Below, piece after piece: positions 1-5,827 of a stretch of DNA of 7,047 nt. Each line of letters starts with the position of its first letter. Position 1 is the first letter of the stretch. This DNA is from Thermogutta sp. (lineage in GTDB: Bacteria > Planctomycetota > Planctomycetia > Pirellulales > Thermoguttaceae). The notes beneath the pieces were generated by a model. It ran no database searches. It had not been told where the DNA came from and worked only from the letters and a program-made list of their open reading frames with translations. The position numbers were made by a program, and so were the translations under genes. Location: assembly GCA_012798155.1 (NCBI GenBank), contig JAAZNR010000043.1, positions 1 to 7,047 of the forward strand. Reading direction: 5' to 3'.

Positions 1-1130
1 TCCACGGCGGCGACGGCAACGGTATAGCGCGAGTTGGCCCAGCCGTCGTAGTTGGAGTTATCGTTTCCCAGGAGGCCGTTGCCGGCAGCCCAGACGTAAA
101 TCGAGCCTAATCCGCCGCGGCCCGTGGTAACGCCTTGGTGCAAGGCCGCCAGACTCAGGGGGCCGGGGCCGGCCAAAACGGAGAACGGCAACCCGCCGCC
201 GGCATCCGGAGGGCCCCAGCTATTGTTATAGATTTGAATGGCGTCGGTACGATGTCCGATGGCCTGCGCGGTTTGCAAGTCCGTTACGTAGCCGCCGATA
301 AGGCGCAATGCCGCGAGTTGGGCGTCGAATGCCGCGCCCGTCACCCCGAGTCCGTTATTCCCCGAAGCCGCCGCGACGCCGGCCACCGCCGTGCCGTGGA
401 AGTCGAAGGTCTCGGCCTGCGGATCGGTGTCCCCTGCCAAATAATCGTAGCTGAGATCCGCCCGATAGTTTGCGACTAAATCCGGGTGAGTCGTCTCGAT
501 ACCGTCGTCCACGATGCCGATTACGACGCCGTCGCCCTGGTAATTGTCCCAAACCCCGGTGACTCGAACATCCTGTCCCATGGTCCCGCCGGACTGGCCC
601 GTGTTGAGCAGATGCCACTGCTCGACGAACAGGGGGTCGTTGGGGATCAGTTTGCGGTCCAACTGTTGTGGGGCCAGCGGGAAGCGGAATTGCACGCCTT
701 CCACTTGATCCAAGCGCTGGACGATCGTCTCCCAAGAGATCTGCGAGGGGAATTGGAAGACGTAGGCCCCCTTGATGCCGCTGGCAACGGCGACCTGCTC
801 CCCGCCGACCAGGGAGGCGACAGTCTGCGGGTTGAGTCCGTCGGCAAGCCCCACTACCCACTGGTGGGTGGCTTGCAGTTGCTGAACCGAGTATCTGTTC
901 AGGTCCGAAGCCGCTTCAATAGCCCGCTGGAGCGTATCCTCCCATACCCTGTCGGGATTCGTGGGAGAGACGCTGAGGAGGACGCGGTCTTCGAACTTCT
1001 CGATCCGCAATCCCCTGTGGCGGCGGGCCCTAGGCTTGTGGCTACGGGCTGAGTTCTTTTTCGCGCCTTTCCCAGGACGAGAGGAGCTGCCGAAAGAAGA
1101 AAGAAAGCGGATCGAATCCCAAAGCCTCAT
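1..1130 (-). CDS. Secreted kexin/furin-like subtilase (peptidase S8), partial, C-terminus beyond the left edge
   Basis: N-terminal ~376 residues of a secreted serine endopeptidase, read by translating the minus strand from ATG at 1130-1128. A GAGGGGG ribosome-binding site lies 9 nt upstream and an in-frame TAG lies further upstream. Residues 1-38 are basic (many Arg/Lys); residues 39-53 (RGLRIEKFEDRVLLS) match the planctomycete export motif. Residues ~55-175 look like a pro-region, ending in IPNDPLFVEQWHLLNT. The catalytic domain follows: Asp208 in GIVDDGIETTHPDL, His245 in FHGTAVAGVAAASG, NNSWGPPDAGG at 302-312, and oxyanion-hole Asn351 in IYVWAAGNG. DDG, SWGP and GRGGLGSIYVWAAGNG are typical of the kexin/furin (S8B) branch. 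The catalytic Ser motif (GTSA-type) and any P domain or C-terminal repeats lie outside the window. Export and self-processing are inferred from the family; the substrate is unknown. The frame is intact, with no sign of decay. Confidence 0.93.
   Translation of the reverse strand, partial: MRLWDSIRFLSSFGSSSRPGKGAKKNSARSHKPRARRHRGLRIEKFEDRVLLSVSPTNPDRVWEDTLQRAIEAASDLNRYSVQQLQATHQWVVGLADGLNPQTVASLVGGEQVAVASGIKGAYVFQFPSQISWETIVQRLDQVEGVQFRFPLAPQQLDRKLIPNDPLFVEQWHLLNTGQSGGTMGQDVRVTGVWDNYQGDGVVIGIVDDGIETTHPDLVANYRADLSYDYLAGDTDPQAETFDFHGTAVAGVAAASGNNGLGVTGAAFDAQLAALRLIGGYVTDLQTAQAIGHRTDAIQIYNNSWGPPDAGGGLPFSVLAGPGPLSLAALHQGVTTGRGGLGSIYVWAAGNGLLGNDNSNYDGWANSRYTVAVAAV
974..1016 (-). other. Planctomycete extracellular-protein motif in the protease N-terminus (residues 39-53)
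   Basis: The encoded residues RGLRIEKFEDRVLLS follow a strongly basic stretch. They match the pattern R-x-L-x-x-E-x-L/F-E-x-R-x-L-L-S found near the N-terminus of many secreted or surface proteins of Planctomycetes (Pfam 'Planctomycete extracellular' type). The motif is the best taxonomic marker in the window and implies export of the protease. How the motif works in export is not shown by the sequence. Confidence 0.8.
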
Positions 1131-1223
1131 CGAACGGATCCCCCTCAGGCGTAAACGAACGGCAGAATTGCTGAGAGATGGAAGAAGAAACTACTCCCGC
1201 AGCCGAAAAATCCATCAGTACCC

Positions 1224-1252
1224 ATTGAAATTGCGAATCAGAGAAAAATCAA
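1224..1252 (-). promoter_or_regulatory. Candidate sigma70-like promoter for the S8 protease
   Basis: On the minus strand TTGATT (1252-1247) is followed after exactly 17 nt by TTCAAT (1229-1224). Each box matches 4 of 6 consensus positions. It lies in a locally AT-rich stretch about 94 nt upstream of the protease ATG, which would leave an 85-90 nt leader. Planctomycete promoters are poorly defined, so this is a pattern match only. Confidence 0.3.
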
Positions 1253-1594
1253 TGCCAGACTTCGCAGCTTATCCATTTTCACCATCTGGACGATCCGGTC
1301 GACCCAGCCGCGAGTTGGACAAGATATACGATCAAGACCTCTCTGCCCGTGTCTCTGCTCGTGTCCGGGGAAGGCGCACATCGCTACCCCATGCCCTCCG
1401 AGCGCTTGCGCACAGCTTCTTCTCATTAGGCGGTTAGACGCAGTCCGGTTATGCCGAGTTCCCTGGATTTGTGGTCTGAGGCGAAAATGGCGAAGATGCG
1501 ACAAGTGCAGGCTCGGCGTAGGTTCCACCTGTCCAGAGTAGGCGCTGAACCCCATGAATGGGTAGCTCTCAATAATACGGAAGATGCATTTGCC

Positions 1595-1610
1595 TCGCGG
1601 TTTACCGCGA
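1595..1610. repeat. Short inverted repeat TCGCGGT-TT-ACCGCGA upstream of pheS
   Basis: Seven-bp perfect arms around a 2-bp centre, about 180 bp before the pheS start. It is almost enclosed by a weak promoter-like pair on the plus strand: TTGCCT at 1590-1595, then 17 nt, then TACATC at 1613-1618. The -35-like box matches 4 of 6 positions and the -10-like box only 3 of 6. If that promoter is real, the palindrome would sit in its spacer like an operator. This is inference; the palindrome itself is directly seen. Confidence 0.35.
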
Positions 1611-1707
1611 TTTACATCGAGTTGCCGGCGGCCTTTGGGACGCGGGATACTCAAGCCGGAGACGCTGCGTTACATTGAGCGTTTGCAAAAGTGCGGCTTC
1701 CTTGTTG

Positions 1708-1727
1708 CCGGGAGCTATTGCTCCCGG
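1708..1727 (+). promoter_or_regulatory. Perfect 8-bp hairpin in the probable pheS leader
   Basis: CCGGGAGC (1708-1715), loop TATT, GCTCCCGG (1720-1727): uninterrupted, GC-rich and tetraloop-closed, 60 bp ahead of the pheS start codon. No run of T follows on either strand, so it is not a standard intrinsic terminator. It could be an RNA stability or processing element, an attenuator-like stem, or a dispersed genomic repeat. Confidence 0.45.
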
Positions 1728-1787
1728 ACGCAGCCGACGGGCGATTCCCATCGAGACCCATGAGACCCATCATGTTGGGGGTGTGAC

Positions 1788-2813
1788 GTGGAGGATATTT
1801 GGCGACAGTTGGAGGCCGAGCTTGATCGGGCGAAGAGTCTCCCCGAGATCGAACAGGTCCGTATCAAGTACCTGGGGCGGAAGGGAGTTATCACCGTCCT
1901 GGCCAAGAACACGGACTTCGGCAAGCTATCGGCGGAAGAGAAGAAATCGTTCGGGCAACGACTCAATTCGTTGAAGAGCCGGGCCGAGGAGGCCGTTCGG
2001 GCGGCGGCGGAGCGGGCATCGCGCGAAGCGGTTCCGCAGGACGGTGCGACCGGCGGGCCGGACCTCTCGCTCCCCGGCACGGATAGGCGGCTCGGGGCGA
2101 TGCATCCCATATCCTTGGTTCAGCGAGAGTTGGAGGATATCTTTCAGGGGATGGGCTTCCGAGTCCTGACCGGCTATGAGGTCGAGACGGAGTATTACAA
2201 CTTCGACGCCCTCAATATCCCGCCCGATCACCCCGCCCGAGATATGCAGGATACCTTTTGGTTGGAGGACGGGCGTCTGCTCCGAACCCACACATCGGCC
2301 AATCAAGTGCGAGCTTTGGAGCAATTCGGAGCGCCGATCCGAGCGATCTTTCCGGGGCGATGCTTTCGCAATGAGGCCATGGACGCCAGCCACGAGAATA
2401 CGTTCTACCAGTTGGAAGGGCTCCTCGTTGATCGGGATATCAGCGTGGCCCATCTGATCGGCGTCATGAAGACGTTGCTCTCCGCGGTCTTTCACAAAGA
2501 AGTGACCGTCCGGCTGCGGCCCGGCTTTTTCCCCTTCGTGGAACCGGGTTTCGAACTGGACGTGCAGTGCTTGATTTGCGGCGGGGTAGGCTGCGCCACC
2601 TGCAAACGGAGCGGCTGGATCGAGTTGATCCCGTGCGGACTGGTTCACCCCCGAGTCTTGGAGTTCGGCCGCGTCGATACGTCCGCGTTCAGCGGCTTCG
2701 CGTTCGGCTTGGGGTTGACCCGTCTGGCGATGATGAAATTCGGTATTCCCGATATCCGCTTATTCAATTCCGGGGACATTCGCTTCTGCGAGCAGTTCCC
2801 GGTTTCCATGTGA
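1788..2813 (+). CDS. pheS: Phenylalanine--tRNA ligase alpha subunit (PheS)
   Basis: Catalytic subunit of the cytoplasmic (alpha-beta)2 class II synthetase that attaches phenylalanine to tRNA-Phe; 341 residues, normal length. The N-terminal ~85 residues are charged and helical, fitting the PheS coiled-coil arm that contacts tRNA. The class II core follows: ATP/Phe-site segment LLRTHTSANQVRAL (His168-Thr169-Ser170), motif 2 FRNEAMDASHENTFYQLEG (193-211, Arg194), and motif 3 in FAFGLGLTRLAMM with Arg312. An insert with four cysteines, CxxCxxxxCxxC (C261, C264, C269, C272), resembles the zinc-knuckle-like loop present in a subset of bacterial PheS. Motif 3 has Thr311 where many PheS have Glu. The start is GTG, preceded by a G-rich TTGGGGGT about 5 nt away; no upstream alternative in this frame gives a better N-terminus. 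pheT follows on the same strand. Confidence 0.97.
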   Translation: MEDIWRQLEAELDRAKSLPEIEQVRIKYLGRKGVITVLAKNTDFGKLSAEEKKSFGQRLNSLKSRAEEAVRAAAERASREAVPQDGATGGPDLSLPGTDRRLGAMHPISLVQRELEDIFQGMGFRVLTGYEVETEYYNFDALNIPPDHPARDMQDTFWLEDGRLLRTHTSANQVRALEQFGAPIRAIFPGRCFRNEAMDASHENTFYQLEGLLVDRDISVAHLIGVMKTLLSAVFHKEVTVRLRPGFFPFVEPGFELDVQCLICGGVGCATCKRSGWIELIPCGLVHPRVLEFGRVDTSAFSGFAFGLGLTRLAMMKFGIPDIRLFNSGDIRFCEQFPVSM

Positions 2814-2941
2814 TGCAAGGTCGCCGCGGCGATTTCGGGCGAGGATTTAGGTGGAAATCGCCCGCCCGAAGGCCGATCCGGCGAGCCGAAGTGCACTGAA
2901 ATTGCAGCTTTTTGAACCACGGCGTTTGGGAGAGGTTTCCC
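2814..2941 (+). promoter_or_regulatory. Structured pheS-pheT spacer with overlapping inverted repeats
   Basis: Three perfect pairings are visible. TCGCCGCGGCGA (2821-2832) is a 12-bp palindrome. GGCGATTTC (2828-2836) pairs with GAAATCGCC (2854-2862). TTCGGGCG (2834-2841) pairs with CGCCCGAA (2863-2870). The last two share bases 2834-2836 and interleave (left, left, right, right), so in RNA they would be mutually exclusive or crossing. Further along is the pheT ribosome-binding site GGGAGAGG (about 2928-2935). There is no T-run, so read-through into pheT is expected. Regulation of pheT by this structure is a hypothesis. Confidence 0.4.
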
Positions 2942-5326
2942 GTGAAGATTTCCCTGGATTGGATCTCCGATTTCGTGGACCTCGAAGGGGTTCCGCCGCA
3001 TGAGTTGGCGGAACGATTGACGCTCGCCACGGCCGAGGTGGAGGACATCCACCCCGTACGAAGGCATACGCAAGGCGTGCTGGTGGGGCGAGTGACGGCC
3101 TGCGAGGCGATCGAGGGCCAACCACCGGACGGGCTGAAGCGCGTGGAGGTCGATTGCGGGGCGCGGCGCTACGAGAGCGTGTGCGGAGCGCCCAACGTGA
3201 CCTTGGGCATGGTGTCGGCTTTCGCACCGGCCGGCATAACTTTGGCCGGCGGCGTGGTCATTACGGAGCAAACCTTGGCCGGCCGGCGGAGCGAGGGGGT
3301 CTTATGCTCGGCCGCCGAATTGGGCATGAGCCACTGGCACGAAGGGATTCTCGAGATACCGGAGAGCATGCCCGTCGGCACGCCTTTGGATACCCTCATA
3401 CCGCCGGAAGACGTTGTGATCGAGATCGACAACAAGAGCTTGACGCATCGGCCCGATCTATGGGGACACTATGGTTTCGCCCGAGAAATCGCGGTCATTC
3501 TCGATCGCCCGCTGAAATCGCTGCCGATTTATGATCTTTCTCAGTTCGAATCCTTGCCGCCCTATCCGTTGGAGGTGGCATCCTTCGACGATTGTCCCTG
3601 CTATGGTTGTATCGACCTGCGATTTCGCGCGGGAGTTCCCTCGCCCCTGTGGATGCAGCGCCGCTTGCACGCCTTGGGGCAACGCACCTTCAATCTGGCG
3701 GTGGACGTCACCAACTATGTGATGTGGGAATTGGCGCAGCCGACGCACGCCTTTGACGGCGACAGGCTGCGGAAGATACGCGTGGCGTCCCTCGGTGAGG
3801 AGGGCGTTTTCGTCACCCTCGACGGACAAGAGCGGCGAATCTTGCCTGACGACCTGCTGATCTGGAACGAAAAAGAACCGGTCGCCCTGGCGGGTATCAT
3901 GGGCGGCTTGCACAGCGAAGTCAGCCGCGAGACGCAACACGTTTTACTGGAATGCGCGAATTTTCGAGCCGATCGCGTACGGCGGACCTCGGTACGTTTA
4001 GACCTGCGCACGGAGGCGGCGCAACGTTTCGAGAAGAGCCAGCCGCCGGCCAATGTCGTCGCCGCCGCCGGCCGGATCCTGCACTGCCTCATCTTGGCCG
4101 ACGAACCGTTCCAGGCCCTGAGCCGATTCACGGTCGCCGGCGATCCGGACGCCGGGCATCGCCCGCTGCTGATGGATTGGGCGCAAGTCGATCGCATGGC
4201 CGGCATTACGGTTCCGCGCGACGAAGCCCGGAGAATCCTCATCGGGCTGGGGTTCCAAGTGGCTTCCCGCCAAGGATTGTTGGAACTCGGTATTCCGCCG
4301 CACCGCAGCCGGCGAGACCTTTCCATCCCGGCCGATGTCGTCGAGGAGATTCTCCGCATATACGGGTACGGGCGCATCGAGCCGCGGCTTCCGGTCGCGC
4401 CGCTCGAGCATCTTCCCGTGAACGAGGGTTTGCAGCGCGAACATCGGGTCCGCCGCGTGTTGGCCGGGGCCCATCAATTCGTCGAGGTGCAGAACTATAT
4501 TTGGTTCGACCTGCGCCGGCTCGAAGAATTGGGGTTTGAGCCCCAGGATTGCTTGCGATTGCGAAATCCGCCGGCCCGGCACAACGTTGCCTTACGGACT
4601 ACGCTGGTCCCCAACCTGCTGGCCCTGGTGCGTCCCAATCGTGCCCATCGCGACGGCTTCCGCCTCTTCGAAATCGGCCGCGTCTTTCGAGCGGCGGACC
4701 AGGGGCGGCAGGAACGCACGTTCTTGGCCGGCGTCGCTTATCAGCCCGCGCGGTCCGACCCGGAAGAGCTTGTTCGCGGCATCCGAGGAGCACTCGAGGA
4801 CTTGGCCCTGAGCCTGGCCGGCTCGGCCTTCCGGTTCGAACCGGCGCGAGAGGACGTGTCGCCTTGGTGGAAACGGGGGTCGTCCCTGGTGATCCACGGC
4901 GACTCCGGAACGGTGGGGGCGATCGGGCTTCTCACGGGCGACGTTCTGAAGGCGGTGGTCCCCGACGGACAAGTCGCCTGGTTCGAGTTGGATTTGGAAG
5001 CCTTGCCCGTGGTCGTGCATCCCGCCGTGAAATACGCGGCTATCCCTATCTTTCCCGGCTCGTGGCAAGATTTCTCGCTGCTCTGGGACGCCGCTCGCGG
5101 ATTCGCCGAGTTGGAGTCCGTGCTCGACCGCTTTGTACACCCCTTGATCGCCCGCCGCGAGTTCCTATATCGGTTCAAAGGCAAGGGCTTGCCGCCCGGG
5201 AAGGCGAGTTATACCTTTCGCTATCACTTGGCCGCCCCGGATCACACGCTTTCCGCGGAGGAGATCGACGCCTTCCGCGGCGAATTTCTCCGGCATCTCC
5301 AGTCGCATCAGATTGTCTTGCGGTGA
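2942..5326 (+). CDS. pheT: Phenylalanine--tRNA ligase beta subunit (PheT)
   Basis: Beta subunit that partners PheS, binds tRNA-Phe and carries the editing domain that hydrolyses Tyr-tRNA-Phe; about 794 residues, full length. I chose GTG at 2942 because it gives the canonical MKISLDWISDFVDL start and has GGGAGAGG 6 nt upstream; an in-frame TTG at 2912 has no ribosome-binding site. Order of domains: N-terminal module (1-38); OB-fold tRNA-binding domain (~40-150, with VCGAPNV and EGVLCSAAELG); linker DNKSLTHRPDLWGHYG (163-178); B3/B4 editing domain (~213-385, with DVTNYVMWELAQPTHAFD and the RTEAAQRFEK region); B5 (~411-480, with RSRRDLSIPADVVEEILRIYGYGRI split across its end); catalytic-like core (~480-690); C-terminal ferredoxin-fold anticodon-binding domain (~697-794, with FPGSWQDFSLLW). 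No frame disruption is seen. Probably co-transcribed with pheS. Confidence 0.97.
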   Translation: MKISLDWISDFVDLEGVPPHELAERLTLATAEVEDIHPVRRHTQGVLVGRVTACEAIEGQPPDGLKRVEVDCGARRYESVCGAPNVTLGMVSAFAPAGITLAGGVVITEQTLAGRRSEGVLCSAAELGMSHWHEGILEIPESMPVGTPLDTLIPPEDVVIEIDNKSLTHRPDLWGHYGFAREIAVILDRPLKSLPIYDLSQFESLPPYPLEVASFDDCPCYGCIDLRFRAGVPSPLWMQRRLHALGQRTFNLAVDVTNYVMWELAQPTHAFDGDRLRKIRVASLGEEGVFVTLDGQERRILPDDLLIWNEKEPVALAGIMGGLHSEVSRETQHVLLECANFRADRVRRTSVRLDLRTEAAQRFEKSQPPANVVAAAGRILHCLILADEPFQALSRFTVAGDPDAGHRPLLMDWAQVDRMAGITVPRDEARRILIGLGFQVASRQGLLELGIPPHRSRRDLSIPADVVEEILRIYGYGRIEPRLPVAPLEHLPVNEGLQREHRVRRVLAGAHQFVEVQNYIWFDLRRLEELGFEPQDCLRLRNPPARHNVALRTTLVPNLLALVRPNRAHRDGFRLFEIGRVFRAADQGRQERTFLAGVAYQPARSDPEELVRGIRGALEDLALSLAGSAFRFEPAREDVSPWWKRGSSLVIHGDSGTVGAIGLLTGDVLKAVVPDGQVAWFELDLEALPVVVHPAVKYAAIPIFPGSWQDFSLLWDAARGFAELESVLDRFVHPLIARREFLYRFKGKGLPPGKASYTFRYHLAAPDHTLSAEEIDAFRGEFLRHLQSHQIVLR

Positions 5327-5327
5327 A

Positions 5328-5350
5328 GGGGACGCTCGCCGCGTGACCCC
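5328..5350 (+). terminator. Possible hairpin terminator after pheT
   Basis: Two bases after the pheT stop, GGGGACGC (5328-5335) can pair with GCGT (5341-5344) and CCCC (5347-5350), with a 5-nt loop and a 2-nt bulge on the 3' side. No U-tract follows, so intrinsic termination is uncertain; the position directly after the gene is the main support. Confidence 0.3.
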
Positions 5351-5351
5351 C

Positions 5352-5370
5352 AAACTACTGTAAACTACTG
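5352..5370. repeat. Direct repeat AAACTACTG x2, 10-bp period
   Basis: AAACTACTG occurs at 5352-5360 and again at 5362-5370, separated by one T. The 10-bp spacing is about one helical turn, which would place two copies of a protein site on the same DNA face, but it may be chance duplication. It lies just after the pheT end and about 460 bp before pyrF. Confidence 0.5.
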
Positions 5371-5527
5371 CCGGTTGTGGTAACATCGGCGGTAACCGTT
5401 CACGGGGACCGTGTTCATGCTTGCGATGAAAGGCGCGACAATGGGGCTGCCGCCTTTGGGAGTGAATGGGCGGGTACGTTTTTCGGCTCGCAGCGGCCCA
5501 GGGACGTCTAGGCGGAATGAAAGGATG

Positions 5528-5620
5528 GAAACGCAGAGAACGCGGAGAACGCAGAGTTCGGGCTACCACTTCTTCGTTCTCCTTCTTCTTTCTCCGCGTC
5601 CTCTGCGCCCTCTGCGTTTC
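5528..5620. repeat. Imperfect 29-bp inverted repeat built of 9-mer units
   Basis: Left arm 5528-5556 contains three successive 9-mers (ACGCAGAGA, ACGCGGAGA, ACGCAGAGT). Right arm 5592-5620 contains three units of the complementary type (TCTCCGCGT, CCTCTGCGC, CCTCTGCGT). The arms match at 24 of 29 positions and are separated by 35 bp that are pyrimidine-rich on the plus strand. A further CCTCTGCGC unit occurs at 5629-5637. I recall similar ACGCAGAG/CTCTGCGT tracts as dispersed intergenic repeats in diverse environmental bacteria, but cannot check that here. There is no transposase and no coding content. The tract could fold into a long RNA hairpin or DNA cruciform. Confidence 0.7.
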
Positions 5621-5714
5621 AAAAACAGCCTCTGCGCCTCGGCGTTGCAATGACCCACCGGCCAGGCGAGTGAACGGCTACCATCGGCGACCGGATGCTA
5701 CCTGTTGCGACCCG

Positions 5715-5754
5715 GTCGCTACAGCGAAAACAGCGTCGCTACAGCGAAAACAGC
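5715..5754. repeat. Exact 20-bp tandem duplication upstream of pyrF
   Basis: Two identical 20-bp units abut at 5715-5734 and 5735-5754. Each includes the near-palindrome TCGCTACAGCGA (5-bp arms, AC centre) followed by AAACAGC. The pair ends 73 bp before the pyrF start codon. Two phased palindromes 20 bp (about two helical turns) apart could be a repressor or activator site. A dispersed spacer repeat or slippage product is equally possible. Confidence 0.6.
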
Positions 5755-5827
5755 TCCGTTGAGAAGCGTCGGCGGCGCGATCGGCGCCGTGCGATAGGAG
5801 TAACTGCTCACGATCTAGGGAACGGCC

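Larger units (their letters stand above)
1131..1787. other. Divergent intergenic region between protease and pheS (657 bp)
   Basis: No convincing gene is seen. Open frames on both strands (for example 1451-1678 plus and 1238-1654 minus) lack a ribosome-binding site, recognisable motifs and coding-like composition. The protease-proximal part (about 1180-1260) is AT-rich and carries the candidate protease promoter. The pheS-proximal part holds a 7-bp inverted repeat at 1595-1610, a perfect 8-bp hairpin at 1708-1727, and a small duplication (GAGACCCAT twice, 1753-1771) just before pheS. No tRNA, riboswitch or T-box leader, and no Phe-rich leader peptide for pheST, could be recognised. Confidence 0.6.
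5327..5827. other. Repeat-rich intergenic region between pheT and pyrF (501 bp)
   Basis: No convincing gene is seen; short frames such as 5411-5653 are created by the repeat tract and have no family features. Contents in order: the post-pheT hairpin; AAACTACTG repeated at 5352-5360 and 5362-5370; a small hairpin CACGG-GGA-CCGTG (5401-5413); the inverted 9-mer array (5528-5637); the 20-bp tandem duplication (5715-5754); a 6-bp stem CGGCGC/GCGCCG (5773-5789); and the pyrF ribosome-binding region. No clear promoter boxes could be fixed, although pyrF probably starts its own transcript here. Confidence 0.6.

Noticed and set aside
486..1052. Plus-strand frame of 188 codons at the left side
   Set aside because: It is antisense to the protease, whose own frame holds the S8 catalytic motifs.
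1238..1654. Minus-strand frame of 138 codons in the protease-pheS spacer
   Set aside because: His/Arg-rich product with no family motif, no ribosome-binding site, and it covers the likely protease promoter region.
1451..1678. Plus-strand frame of 75 codons ahead of pheS
   Set aside because: No ribosome-binding site at its ATG, no recognisable domain, and it contains the palindrome at 1595-1610.
1675..1787. T-box or Phe-rich leader peptide controlling pheST
   Set aside because: No T-box consensus, no specifier stem, no Phe-rich small frame and no T-run terminator were seen.
1926..2648. Long minus-strand frame of 240 codons inside pheS
   Set aside because: Shadow of pheS in GC-rich DNA; the plus frame has all PheS motifs.
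2912..2941. Upstream TTG start for pheT adding 10 residues
   Set aside because: No ribosome-binding site, and the GTG at 2942 gives the canonical MKISLDW start behind GGGAGAGG.
4549..5346. 265-codon plus-strand frame overlapping pheT
   Set aside because: Arg-rich out-of-frame shadow of pheT, which is intact to its FDX-ACB domain.
5528..5637. CRISPR array
   Set aside because: Units are 9 bp, contiguous and in both orientations, with no spacers and no cas genes.
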